Shown piece by piece: positions 8,631 through 16,344 of a stretch of DNA of 37,278 nucleotides. The notes beneath the pieces were generated by a model. That model worked only from the letters and a program-made list of their open reading frames with translations. It had not been told where the DNA came from and did not search any database. This DNA is from Parvibaculum sp. (lineage in GTDB: Bacteria; Pseudomonadota; Alphaproteobacteria; Parvibaculales; Parvibaculaceae): contig JAHBYM010000012.1 of NCBI GenBank assembly GCA_019635975.1, forward strand, positions 1 through 37,278, written 5' to 3'. A program made the position numbers and the translations under genes. The first letter of the stretch is position 1, and every line of letters begins with the position of its first letter.

Positions 8631-8949
8631 TGTCGCCACCCCGATATCTCACAAGCCCGGTCGTGTGGGCCTATGAGCGCAGGATGGCAGCGAGGGATTT
8701 TCACCCGTTTAAACGTGTGAATCACATTCGAACTAAATGCGGTGCTAATTCGACGGGCATTTTCCTAAAAGTCGAAACGATTCAATTTGAATAAAATCGA
8801 ACGTATTGGCCGATGCAAAAAGTCGTTGTGCTGCAACGCTTTTTTGAACTTCCGTGTGAGGTATTGTTCGAAATGACCGAGCCTCGTTGCCGCCGATTCC
8901 GCTTTCGGGACACCGCGAAATTTTCGGAAAAAATTGTCGCAGGGCCGGT
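8631..8949. promoter_or_regulatory. AT-richer intergenic region with terminator and palindromes
   Basis: A 319-bp gap between two minus-strand genes, distinctly AT-richer than its surroundings. It holds a bidirectional terminator-like hairpin (8815-8846), a perfect 13-bp palindrome ATTCAA-T-TTGAAT (8780-8792) and GTTTAAAC (8708-8715). These lie upstream of the BTLCP gene and probably include its promoter. No convincing ORF was found. Confidence 0.4.
8815..8846 (-). terminator. Bidirectional terminator-like hairpin after crotonase 3
   Basis: AAAAAG-t-CGTTG (8817-8828) pairs with CAACG-CTTTTTT (8834-8845) around a 5-base loop, with one bulged T. T-runs occur on both strands. On the minus strand it would end the crotonase transcript about 105 bp after its stop. 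Confidence 0.6.
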
Positions 8950-9657
8950 TCAACGGGTCTGCGCACCGTCGAATGTGCCGGAATCGGCCGCCAGAGTGGC
9001 GCGAATATGGGCGATCGTTGCCGCGCGCTCCTTGCGCTTGGTATTGGCGAAAGCGGGTTGGGCGAGCGCCGCCAGCGCGGTCGCGCGGGCCGTCGCCGTT
9101 TCGATCAGGGCGGCGGGGGGCACGGCCTCGTCGAGATAACCGACGGCGGCCGCCTCGGCGGGATTGTAGATACGGGCCTGCGTCACCGCCTCGGTGAAGC
9201 GGTTGCGGGCCAGCCGGTCGCGGGCGAGTTCGATGCCAAAGACGGGCATGGTCATGCCGATGGCGACTTCAGGCAGGCCGATGCGGAATTCGCCCTCGGC
9301 GCCGATGCGTACATCGCCGGCAAGAAGCAGCAGGCCGCCGGCGGCCAGCGCATGGCCGGTACAGGCGATGACGACGGGCAGGGGATGCTCGTAGATCCTC
9401 AGCAGCAATTCGGCGCCCGCACCCACCAGTTTGCGGACGTTTTCCGGGCCGGATGCCATCACTTCAAGGTCGAAGCCGGCGCAGAAGCGCTTCTCGCGGC
9501 CCGAAATCAGCACCGCCTTGGCCTCGTTTTGGGCGCGGTCGAGTGCCTCCGACAGCGCGGCGATCATTGCATGGCCGAGCGCATTGGCCTTGCCGTCGTC
9601 CATGGCGAGCATGGCGACATCGTTTTTTACCGAAAAATTGAGCATCTGCGCGGTCAC
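8950..9657 (-). CDS. Crotonase-family protein, paralogue 3 (enoyl-CoA hydratase/isomerase)
   Basis: A 235-residue protein, shorter than the usual 255-265 for the crotonase family. The oxyanion-hole segments are FCAGFDL and CTGHALAAGG. The first catalytic Glu position is Leu (GGLLLLAGD), while the second is present in IGLPEVAIGM. With only one acid, hydration is doubtful, and a thioesterase, isomerase or other crotonase reaction is possible. The GTG at 9657 is chosen because AGGGGGAAG lies seven bases upstream; the ATG four codons in is too far from it. It is followed by the terminator-like hairpin at 8815-8846. Cytoplasmic; substrate unknown. Confidence 0.82.
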   Translation of the reverse strand: MTAQMLNFSVKNDVAMLAMDDGKANALGHAMIAALSEALDRAQNEAKAVLISGREKRFCAGFDLEVMASGPENVRKLVGAGAELLLRIYEHPLPVVIACTGHALAAGGLLLLAGDVRIGAEGEFRIGLPEVAIGMTMPVFGIELARDRLARNRFTEAVTQARIYNPAEAAAVGYLDEAVPPAALIETATARATALAALAQPAFANTKRKERAATIAHIRATLAADSGTFDGAQTR

Positions 9658-9723
9658 AGGACTTCCCCCTTTGTTTTCCGGGGGCAGTCTAGCGCGATTG
9701 CGGCGGGAAAGCCGAGCGGCGGA

Positions 9724-10332
9724 TCAGCCGAACGGCCGGGAAAGCGCGGAGGCGCGTTCGGGGATGTTGGTGAACTGGATGCCGACGCCTTCCTCGGTGT
9801 GACGAACGACGCGGCCCGACATGCGGCCGATCGAGACTTCGGTGCCGATGGGCGGGCGGTCTTCGACCGCCACCTGGGCGCCGCCCAGCGACATGTCGAT
9901 GATCCGGCAGGGCATGGAGCCGCCGCCATCGATGGTCAGCACGGAGCTTTCTTCCAGTCCCGCTTCGCCGGGTGCGTAGCGCGCGAAAGAGCGACGCGCC
10001 GAGACTTCGATCTTTTCGCCGCGGGCGAGCGCCTCAAGGCGCTGAGCGAGGCGTTCGCGGCGTGGGCCGCTGATCGCGGTTTCGATGGCGAAGCCGCCCT
10101 CGTAGACGCGAACGATCTTGCCCTCGAAGCGGCCGAACTCGTCGAGATAGACAATGACGCTCTCGCCCATTTCGATCGCGACATCCGTCGACAGAGCAAT
10201 ACCGCCCAGCGACATGTCGCGGATCGAGCATTCGTGTTCCGAGCCATCAGGCGCAAGGAAACGGCCCTTTGCCTCGAAGGCGACACGGGGGTGTTTGCGG
10301 CGTTCTTTCTGTTCGATCTCGTCGGAATGCAT
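9724..10332 (-). CDS. Tandem PilZ domain protein (probable c-di-GMP receptor)
   Basis: A 202-residue protein with two PilZ domains. The first (about residues 10-85) has the full c-di-GMP binding signature, RRKHPR at 11-16 and DMSLGG at 39-44. The second (about 112-195) has ARRSFAR and DMSLGG at 146-151. PilZ domains bind the second messenger c-di-GMP and switch motility, surface polysaccharide or adhesion functions. There is no signal or transmembrane segment, so it is cytoplasmic. The ATG at 10332 starts just before the first domain; upstream in-frame alternatives would add an unlikely extension. It is divergent from the GMC oxidoreductase gene. Confidence 0.85.
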   Translation of the reverse strand: MHSDEIEQKERRKHPRVAFEAKGRFLAPDGSEHECSIRDMSLGGIALSTDVAIEMGESVIVYLDEFGRFEGKIVRVYEGGFAIETAISGPRRERLAQRLEALARGEKIEVSARRSFARYAPGEAGLEESSVLTIDGGGSMPCRIIDMSLGGAQVAVEDRPPIGTEVSIGRMSGRVVRHTEEGVGIQFTNIPERASALSRPFG

Positions 10333-10654
10333 CTGTTCAGTCCGGATTGTCCCAGAATCGGCGACGTACAAGCGGCACCGGCCTTTCCGGGGAAAGAATA
10401 GCCCTGACACGGTTAATGAAATTTTACTCAAACGCCTTCCCAAAACGATTATTTTTCTCCGTTGCCGCAAGGGTTTGGCGGCCGCCATGAAAATTGACGC
10501 TTGCGTCAGCTTCGGCGATTCCCGACAATCGCCGTCAAATTCCGATCAATCAGGGAATCGGGCCAGGCGTGGCCGAAGCCAGACAGGGCGGGACCTTCGC
10601 GGTTTCACGCGGCGGCGCGTATGGAAAACAAGTCAAAGGCTGGGAAGCATCTCC
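10333..10654. promoter_or_regulatory. Divergent intergenic region with the palindrome TGACGC-TT-GCGTCA
   Basis: A 322-bp region between the PilZ gene (minus) and the GMC gene (plus). It contains a perfect 14-bp palindrome at 10495-10508 (six-base arms, TT centre), a plausible dimeric-regulator site. Near 10410, TTAA-N7-TTAC resembles a degenerate CtrA box. No ORF is convincing here. Confidence 0.35.
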
Positions 10655-12301
10655 ATGAGCGATTTCGACTTCATCATCATCGGCGCCGGCAGCGCGGGCT
10701 GCGTTCTGGCAAACAGGCTGTCTGAAAATCCGGCCAACAAGGTGTTGCTGCTGGAGGCGGGGTCGAAAGACAAGAATTTCATGATCCACATGCCGGCCGG
10801 CGTCGGCAAGCTGATCGGCACCGACATGGCCAACTGGTATTACTACACCGAAGGCCAACCCTTCCTGAACAATCGCAAGCTCTTCTGGCCACGCGGCAAG
10901 GTGCTCGGCGGCTCCTCGTCCATCAACGGCATGATTTATATTCGCGGCCATGCGCGCGACTACGACATGTGGCGCCAGCTCGGCCTCGAAGGCTGGGGTT
11001 TCTCCGACGTGCTGCCCTATTTCCGCCGCGCCGAAGGCAACGAGAACGGCAACAGCGCCTTTCATGGCGGCGACGGCCCGCTGGGCGTCACCAATCCGCG
11101 CAAGACCAACGTGCTGTTCGAGGCCTTTGTCGAGGCGGGCAAGCAGGCCGGTCATCCCTATACGGACGACTTCAACGGTCCGCAGCAGGAAGGCGTCGGT
11201 CCCTATCAGCTCACCATCAAGAACGGTCAGCGCTGCAGCGCCGCCAAGGGTTATCTGACGCCGGTTCTCGACCGACCGAACCTGACGGTCGAAGTCGAGG
11301 CCTTGACCTCGCGCATTCTCTTCGACGGCAAGAAGGCGGTTGGCGTCGAGTACACGCAGAAGGGCGAGAAGAAGGTCGCGCGGGCCGCAAAGGAGATCGT
11401 GCTGTCGGGCGGCGCCGTCAACTCGCCGCAAGTGCTGCTCCTGTCCGGTATCGGCAAGGGCGAATATCTGCGCAAATTCGGCATCGACGTCGTTGCCGAC
11501 CTGCCGGGCGTCGGCCAGAACCTGCAGGACCATCTCGACAGCGTCGTGCTGAACGAATGCACGCAGCCGATCACGTTGCACAGCCAGGTCAGCAATCCGC
11601 TGAAGCAGATCATGACCGGCATGCAATACACTTTCTTCAAGTCGGGCCTTGCGACGTCGAACGGCCTTGAGAGCGGTGCTTTCCTGAAAACGCGGCCGGA
11701 GCTGGAAATCCCCGACATCCAGCTACACTTTGTCGCCGCGATGATGCGCGATCATGCGCGCGTCAAATCCGACCGGCACGGTTTCACGGTTCACATCTGT
11801 CAGCTTCGTCCGGAGAGCAAGGGCTATGTGGCGCTGAAGTCGCTCGATCCGGCCGATCACGCGCTGATCCAGCCGAACTATCTGGCGGCCGAATACGACC
11901 GCAAGGTGATGCGCGATGGCGTCAAGATGGTGCGCAACATCATCGCCCAGCGCGCGATGGACCCCTATCGCGGTCCCGAATTCTGGCCCGGCGCAGGCGT
12001 GCAGACCGATGCCGAGATCGACGCCTGGATTCGCGAGACCGCCGAAACGATCTATCACCCGGTCGGCACTGCCAAGATGGGCACCGATCCGATGGCGGTG
12101 GTCGATGCCAAGTGCCGCGTTCATGGGTTGCAGGGCCTGCGTGTTGTCGACGCCTCGGTCATGCCGACGCTGGTTGGCGGCAACACCAATGCGCCGACGA
12201 TCATGATCGCCGAAAAGATTTCGGACGACATGCTCGGCAAGGCACCGCTGCCGGCCGAGAACGTCACGATCGCCGAGGATCGCGTCGGCCACGCCGCCTG
12301 A
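10655..12301 (+). CDS. GMC-family FAD-dependent alcohol/choline dehydrogenase
   Basis: A 548-residue glucose-methanol-choline oxidoreductase. It has the FAD-binding GAGSAG near the N-terminus (10-15) with the ribose-binding LLLEAG. GMC signature 1 is GKVLGGSSSINGMIYIRG (about 81-98), and signature 2 includes GAVNSPQVLLLSGIG. C-terminal catalytic residues lie in YHPVGTAKMG (His) and GGNTNAPTIMIAEK (Asn). Such enzymes oxidise primary alcohols or choline to aldehydes, passing electrons to a membrane acceptor. With the crotonases nearby, an AlkJ-like role in long-chain alcohol oxidation is possible, but choline is equally possible. The start at 10655 gives the usual N-terminus; the SD-like GGGAAG is 8 bases upstream. 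It has its own strong terminator. Confidence 0.92.
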   Translation: MSDFDFIIIGAGSAGCVLANRLSENPANKVLLLEAGSKDKNFMIHMPAGVGKLIGTDMANWYYYTEGQPFLNNRKLFWPRGKVLGGSSSINGMIYIRGHARDYDMWRQLGLEGWGFSDVLPYFRRAEGNENGNSAFHGGDGPLGVTNPRKTNVLFEAFVEAGKQAGHPYTDDFNGPQQEGVGPYQLTIKNGQRCSAAKGYLTPVLDRPNLTVEVEALTSRILFDGKKAVGVEYTQKGEKKVARAAKEIVLSGGAVNSPQVLLLSGIGKGEYLRKFGIDVVADLPGVGQNLQDHLDSVVLNECTQPITLHSQVSNPLKQIMTGMQYTFFKSGLATSNGLESGAFLKTRPELEIPDIQLHFVAAMMRDHARVKSDRHGFTVHICQLRPESKGYVALKSLDPADHALIQPNYLAAEYDRKVMRDGVKMVRNIIAQRAMDPYRGPEFWPGAGVQTDAEIDAWIRETAETIYHPVGTAKMGTDPMAVVDAKCRVHGLQGLRVVDASVMPTLVGGNTNAPTIMIAEKISDDMLGKAPLPAENVTIAEDRVGHAA

Positions 12302-12323
12302 TTTTCCGCCGACGGCAAAGAAG

Positions 12324-12355
12324 AAAGCCGGTGTTGCGAGACACCGGCTTTTTTG
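12324..12355 (+). terminator. Intrinsic terminator of the GMC oxidoreductase gene
   Basis: Perfect stem AGCCGGTGT (12326-12334) with ACACCGGCT (12341-12349) and a 6-base loop, followed by a T-run through 12354. It begins 25 bp after the stop codon. Confidence 0.92.
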
Positions 12356-12467
12356 CGACCGCCAGACCGATCATACATTTGTGCATGGACGTCAAACGTC
12401 TTTGTCGCTTCCGGCGCGGCGTCGGCACGCGGAGAATGGCGCTTCGTGTCCCTCAGGAGAGATGCCG

Positions 12468-12842
12468 ATGACGCCCGCCCGCGACCGCATTGCGAAAATA
12501 TCGATGATCCTGCTCGGCCTTTCAGCCGTCGGCGCCTTTGCAGGCGCCGCTGCGACGATCGGCGCGTTTGCGCCGGATCGGATCGGCGTCGAGATATGGC
12601 GGATGCTCGGCTATCTCGTTTTCGCCGGGCTGTTCGTTCTGCTCGGGGTTTTTCCGCGCCGGGTGCCGGGCCTGTGGGAACTCGTCTTCTTCCACAAAGC
12701 AGGCAAGGTCATGTTGCTTGTGTTCGTCTTCGAGGCTTCCGATCCCGAGCTCACCATCGTCGTCGACAGTATTCTCTCGGCGGTGACGCTTTTCTGCTAT
12801 TGGCTCACGCAGGGCTGGCGGGCGTGGTTGCCGGCGCGCTGA
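12468..12842 (+). CDS. Small integral membrane protein, four predicted helices
   Basis: A 124-residue hydrophobic protein with about four membrane segments: SMILLGLSAVGAFAGAAATIGAF, MLGYLVFAGLFVLLGVF, a central segment VMLLVFVFEA and the C-terminal SAVTLFCYWLTQGW. I do not recognise the family. The ATG at 12468 is chosen over the one two codons upstream because AGGAG lies 8 bases before it. It converges with the PAS_5 gene with only four bases between the stop codons. No functional inference beyond the inner membrane is possible. Confidence 0.65.
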   Translation: MTPARDRIAKISMILLGLSAVGAFAGAAATIGAFAPDRIGVEIWRMLGYLVFAGLFVLLGVFPRRVPGLWELVFFHKAGKVMLLVFVFEASDPELTIVVDSILSAVTLFCYWLTQGWRAWLPAR

Positions 12843-12846
12843 AACT

Positions 12847-13518
12847 TCAGCCGTGTTCCTCGGTGTTGCTCAGCATGCCTTTCACAAGCCGCAGATAGGA
12901 ACGCTCGCTGCGGAGCGGTGCGCCTTGCGCCATGCGCTTGCCGAGGCTGGCGACCGTGACCGGCGGTTTTTCGGCGGCGAGGCGGCGGGCGGCGACCTGT
13001 GCGGCCGGTGCGCGTTTGGGCATATGCTCGGGATCGAGGCGGCGCAGCCGGTCGATCCATTGGCGCGCCAGCAGACGGTCGCCGACCCAGGGCGCCCGGT
13101 CGATGGGAACGGCGGCGCCAAGCACACGCGACAGCGAGCCGTCCTCGTGCAGCAGCGGCAGCAGCACCATTTCGAAAGTGGCTTCGCGGCCGTCGGTGGT
13201 CGCAGCGGTATATTCGACAACGGCGACGCCGGCATTGCGGATCACGTCGTCGAGCGCTTCCTTGATGTTTTCGGCGCAGTCGTCGCCCCACATCGAAATC
13301 ATGTTGTGGCCGCGGAACTCCATGCCGTAAACGCTGCAAAGGCCGGTGCCGGCAAGGCGGAAGCGATAAGTGTCGCGGTCCTTGCGCTCGAGAATGAAGA
13401 CATAGGGGAGGATGGCGCGCATCTCGCCGGGTTCGATCTCGCTGCGTCGGGGCGCCGGGCGTCCGGCGCGGATCGCGTTCCAGTAGTCGAACAGCGCTTG
13501 TGTCGTCTTGTGCTTCAT
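12847..13518 (-). CDS. PAS_5 domain protein (sensor-like, unknown partner)
   Basis: A 223-residue protein whose first 150 residues fit the PAS_5 family, common in alphaproteobacteria: LFDYWNAIRAGRPAPRRSEIEP, then the core IRLAGTGLCSVYGMEFRGHN-like segment, then EYTAATTDGREATFEMVLLPLL. PAS domains bind small ligands or mediate signalling contacts. No kinase, cyclase or output domain follows; the last 70 residues are basic and look disordered. It may signal through a partner. ATG 13518 is taken; an ATG three codons upstream, closer to GAGGCGAGGG, is also possible. Cytoplasmic. Confidence 0.75.
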   Translation of the reverse strand: MKHKTTQALFDYWNAIRAGRPAPRRSEIEPGEMRAILPYVFILERKDRDTYRFRLAGTGLCSVYGMEFRGHNMISMWGDDCAENIKEALDDVIRNAGVAVVEYTAATTDGREATFEMVLLPLLHEDGSLSRVLGAAVPIDRAPWVGDRLLARQWIDRLRRLDPEHMPKRAPAAQVAARRLAAEKPPVTVASLGKRMAQGAPLRSERSYLRLVKGMLSNTEEHG

Positions 13519-14006
13519 CGCCCTCATCCCTCGCCTCGGGCCGCATATCCGCCCGGCGAGGGGTGCCCCTCTTGCCCGAACGGATGTTAGCCCATTCAAA
13601 ACGGATCGTCCCGTTTCGGGTCTCACCGTCTCCGTCCTGTCCCCGTGTGGCGCTCCGTACCGATCCGGTACGCGACGGCGCCCCGATCCGGGCGGACAGG
13701 CAGCAGGGAGCAGAAACTGTGCCAGATGTTAATGGCCGCGTGACGACAGCGGTGGTTGCGGCCCTCTTCTTCGAAATATTGTTTATAAAACAATGGGTTG
13801 TGAAGTCCTTGGCGCTGCCGTCCGTGCGGCGAAGAGTTAACGCGGCGTCCGGTTTTGTGCCGATGGTGATGGGCCGGATTGTTGCATTAACGGTTTGGAA
13901 GCCATGTTTGCGCTGTCGGCCATCCGGCATGGCTTCTGCATCCACCACCCTGAGTTCCCGTTAAGACGCAGGCCAACGAGCCCCCCCGAGGGCCGGGAGT
14001 GTCAGG
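13519..14006. promoter_or_regulatory. 488-bp divergent intergenic region with two 7-3-7 palindromes
   Basis: It lies between the PAS_5 gene (minus) and the Asn-rich secreted protein (plus). There are two perfect inverted repeats with 7-base arms and 3-base centres. CGTACCG-atc-CGGTACG is at 13656-13672 and ATTGTTT-ata-AAACAAT at 13778-13794. The second lies in a local AT-rich patch. ORFs here look like chance frames. Promoters cannot be placed with confidence. Confidence 0.4.
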
Positions 14007-14924
14007 ATGAAGCAGATGATGAAGTTGACCTTTTCCAGCCGTGGGCTGGCCCTGAGCGGCGCGGCGCTGGCCGCCGCTCTCCTTCTCGCATCGATGGGTG
14101 CGGGGCCGGCCAATGCCGGCAGCAGCTGTGGCGGTTGCGGCGGCGGTGGTAAGCCGTCCAAGCCGAGCCACGACGTGATCTACAACAAGAACTACAACTC
14201 CAATTACAACAAGAATTACAACTCGAATTACAACAAGAACACCAACACGAACACGAACACCAATACGAATACCAACAACGTCAACGTTCAGGTCAACGTC
14301 AATGCCTCCGCGCAAGCGACGGCGACCGCGACGGCGATCGCCAACGCCAATGCGGCGGCCGACAGCGCCTCGCAGGCGATGGATCGCGGCAGCGCGGTTG
14401 CGGTCGGCAATGGCAGCGGTGGCGGCTTCGGCGGCGGTGGCGGCGGCGGATTCTTCGCGGCGGCGGCGCCCGTCACGCCGATGGGTTCGCTCAATGTGAT
14501 CGTGCGTGAAAAATATGTCGCGAAGCCGGTCAAGGGCATCTGCGTCAGCGCCAAGGGTCTTGAGGAAGCGGCACGGTTGAGCTCGCCCGTCAGCGAAGTG
14601 ACGCCTGGCCAGGATGTCGAACTCTTCCATTGCGTCGCCGGCGACATGCTGGTGACGACGATCGGCCGCCTCGCGGGCGCCGACGGCAAGACGCCCGACT
14701 ATGTCGGCGGCTATGTCATCGAGTGCCGTCCGGGCGAAGCGCTTCATCACGGCTCCAACGGCATGCTCGCCTGTGTGCCGCAACGTGCGCCGTCGATGAC
14801 GCGTATCCCGCAGCAGACGCGCAAGGCCTATGCCGAAGTGCTGATCCGCAAGAGCGAGCGCCACGAGCAGGTTTCGTCCAACGATGGTGGTGGCGGTTTC
14901 TTCACCGGCGGCGTCGGCTACTGA
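14007..14924 (+). CDS. Secreted Asn-rich repeat protein (candidate surface fibre or adhesin component)
   Basis: A 305-residue exported protein with a clear signal peptide (residues 1-37, cut near GPANAG) and a preceding GGGAG. After a CGGCGGGG segment comes an Asn-rich low-complexity tract (59-100): a YNKNYNSN octad repeated about twice, then a run of Asn-Thr pairs and Asn-Val pairs. There follow an Ala/Thr/Asn-rich stretch (101-130) and a Gly-rich hinge. The folded C-terminal domain (about 155-290) contains four cysteines and closes with GGGGFFTGGVGY. Asn-rich repeats of this kind occur in amyloid-like fibre subunits. The domain family is not recognised. A strong terminator follows, so it is probably monocistronic. 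Confidence 0.7.
   Translation: MKQMMKLTFSSRGLALSGAALAAALLLASMGAGPANAGSSCGGCGGGGKPSKPSHDVIYNKNYNSNYNKNYNSNYNKNTNTNTNTNTNTNNVNVQVNVNASAQATATATAIANANAAADSASQAMDRGSAVAVGNGSGGGFGGGGGGGFFAAAAPVTPMGSLNVIVREKYVAKPVKGICVSAKGLEEAARLSSPVSEVTPGQDVELFHCVAGDMLVTTIGRLAGADGKTPDYVGGYVIECRPGEALHHGSNGMLACVPQRAPSMTRIPQQTRKAYAEVLIRKSERHEQVSSNDGGGGFFTGGVGY
14179..14304 (+). repeat. In-frame tandem repeat encoding the Asn-rich tract
   Basis: Within the secreted protein gene, units of AAC/AAT with TAC, AAG, TCC or ACC codons repeat with 24-base (YNKNYNSN) and then 6-base (Asn-Thr) periods. Synonymous variation between copies suggests it is old or under protein-level selection. Confidence 0.75.
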
Positions 14925-14986
14925 GACAACGGGCGGGGCGGCGGGACGCGGACGGCTTTATCCCGCGTCCTGCATATTTCCGGGCA

Positions 14987-15017
14987 AACGGGGAGGGCGA
15001 AGGCCCTCCCCGTTTTT
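14987..15017 (+). terminator. Intrinsic terminator of the Asn-rich protein gene
   Basis: Perfect 12-bp stem AACGGGGAGGGC (14987-14998) with GCCCTCCCCGTT (15003-15014), GAAG loop, then a T-run to 15017. The same stem core recurs at 17989 and 19178. Confidence 0.92.
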
Positions 15018-15142
15018 GTCTGTACTCGCCGTTTTACCTGCGACACTTGCGCATCGCGCTGCGACGCTGGCGCATATTGACGGTTTGGTGGAGCAGCTAT
15101 CACATCAAAAAAGACGGGCAATTTTACACGGGTGCATCGGCG

Positions 15143-15250
15143 ATGCGGGCAGGGCTTGGCGCGGTTCTTCTGGTCCTGACGGCGGGGCTCACGGGCAGCG
15201 CATTAGCGCAGCATCACGGGCCGACGCCGACCCCGCCGGTTCCGAAGTAA
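15143..15250 (+). pseudogene. Signal-peptide fragment separated from its protein by an in-frame TAA
   Basis: ATG 15143 opens 35 codons: a typical signal peptide (hydrophobic GAVLLVLTAGLTG, cut near ALAQ) and then a Pro/Thr linker ending PPVPK before TAA at 15248-15250. The same frame remains open after the TAA, continuing PTAPVQQQ... without interruption into the 15347-16336 gene. The Pro-rich linker appears continuous across the stop. It is most simply read as the 5' end of that gene, broken by one nonsense change. Alternatives are a sequencing error or true stop readthrough. Confidence 0.6.
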
Positions 15251-15346
15251 CCAACAGCGCCGGTTCAGCAGCAATTACAGCAGAAGCAGATCGAACGCAG
15301 CCGTCCGGACGGTTTTGCGCGTCCGACGCTGCCGACGCGAGAGGTA

Positions 15347-16336
15347 ATGCAGGAACGGATCAGCAGGGGTATGCCGCCGCTCTGGCCGACGGGCTATCAC
15401 GAGCGGGGCACGGCAGTCTACGCGCTCAACGAACTGATGAAGCAGCAGACCGGCGATACCAAGCCGACCTATTTCTCAGTGACCGCGACCAATGGCGCAT
15501 TTCTCGTCACGAAGAAATATACGGCTCCGGCCGGCGACCGATGGGAGATCACTTTCTGGGTTTCCGCGGGCGAACTCGGGATCGACTATCCGCAGAATGC
15601 AGAGGGATGGTCAGCCGAGTGGGACAATTCCAGCGGCAAGCTTGGTTGGCCCTATGACGATGCCGGCCGCGGCGTGGGAACGCTCGACCTGACGGTTGAT
15701 CAGCCGCGGTCCGAGCCGGCACGGGAGCCGGTGCGTCCGCAGGAAGATTATTCGCACATTCCGGTCGATGAAATTCCACACGACCTGCGCGAGGGGCTCG
15801 GACTCAACCTGCCGGCGCATGACCAGGCAGCGATCGACTATTCGAAGGGCCTCGCGATGCGCGACGAGGAGCGGGCGGCGCAGACGCGCGAGCTTGCACA
15901 CCAGATAGCGAATATCGGTCTTGAGGCCGGCATCTTCGTCACCTCGACGGCGCTTCCGGTGGCGGGCGCGATCATCGGCGGCGGTCGAGGCTTTGCCAAT
16001 GCCTATCTGGCAGCGCTTGAGGGCGGTGCTTCGGAATCGGAAGCTTTGATGCGTGGCTTCGGCGCAGCCGGCGTCAATGTCGCGATCAACCTGACCGGCG
16101 GCAAGCTTGCCGAAGCGTTGAAGAGCAATCCCCTGCTGGCGCAATCGATCGGAAAGTTGACCGAGCGCGCGAGAGCGCTTGTGGCGCTGAATATCGATGC
16201 GGCGTCGAACCTGATCGGCAATTTTGCCGAAAGCGGACTTTACGCGTTGGGCGAGATCGCAGGCGAACCGCGTCCCGATGCGTGGCGGTACGAGCAGCCG
16301 TTCCCGCCCGGTCAACAATATCAGCTCGAACAGTGA
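15347..16336 (+). CDS. Secreted-type protein of unknown function, body of the split gene
   Basis: A 329-residue open frame that I do not recognise. Residues about 25-115 look like a beta-rich domain (TYFSVTATNGAFLVTKKY, EITFWVSAGELGIDYP, WSAEWDNSSGKLGWPYDD). A linker and a helical, Ala/Gly-rich hydrophobic segment follow (ANIGLEAGIFVTSTALPVAGAIIGGGRGFANAYLAAL; GFGAAGVNVAINLTGGKLAEAL). Segments like these occur upstream of toxin domains in some polymorphic toxins, but no toxin domain is seen. As it stands it lacks a signal peptide. In-frame codons upstream, across a TAA at 15248, supply one. GAGAGG is only two bases from ATG 15347, too close for a good site. This supports an interrupted gene. 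Confidence 0.6.
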   Translation: MQERISRGMPPLWPTGYHERGTAVYALNELMKQQTGDTKPTYFSVTATNGAFLVTKKYTAPAGDRWEITFWVSAGELGIDYPQNAEGWSAEWDNSSGKLGWPYDDAGRGVGTLDLTVDQPRSEPAREPVRPQEDYSHIPVDEIPHDLREGLGLNLPAHDQAAIDYSKGLAMRDEERAAQTRELAHQIANIGLEAGIFVTSTALPVAGAIIGGGRGFANAYLAALEGGASESEALMRGFGAAGVNVAINLTGGKLAEALKSNPLLAQSIGKLTERARALVALNIDAASNLIGNFAESGLYALGEIAGEPRPDAWRYEQPFPPGQQYQLEQ

Positions 16337-16344
16337 GACCGGGG

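Noticed and set aside
8887-10401. 504-codon plus-strand frame across crotonase 3 and the PilZ gene
   Set aside because: It spans two real minus-strand genes and has shadow-like composition.
14179-14304. CRISPR-like array from the AAC-rich repeats
   Set aside because: Repeats are short, in frame and code for Asn-rich protein; there are no unique spacers and no cas genes.
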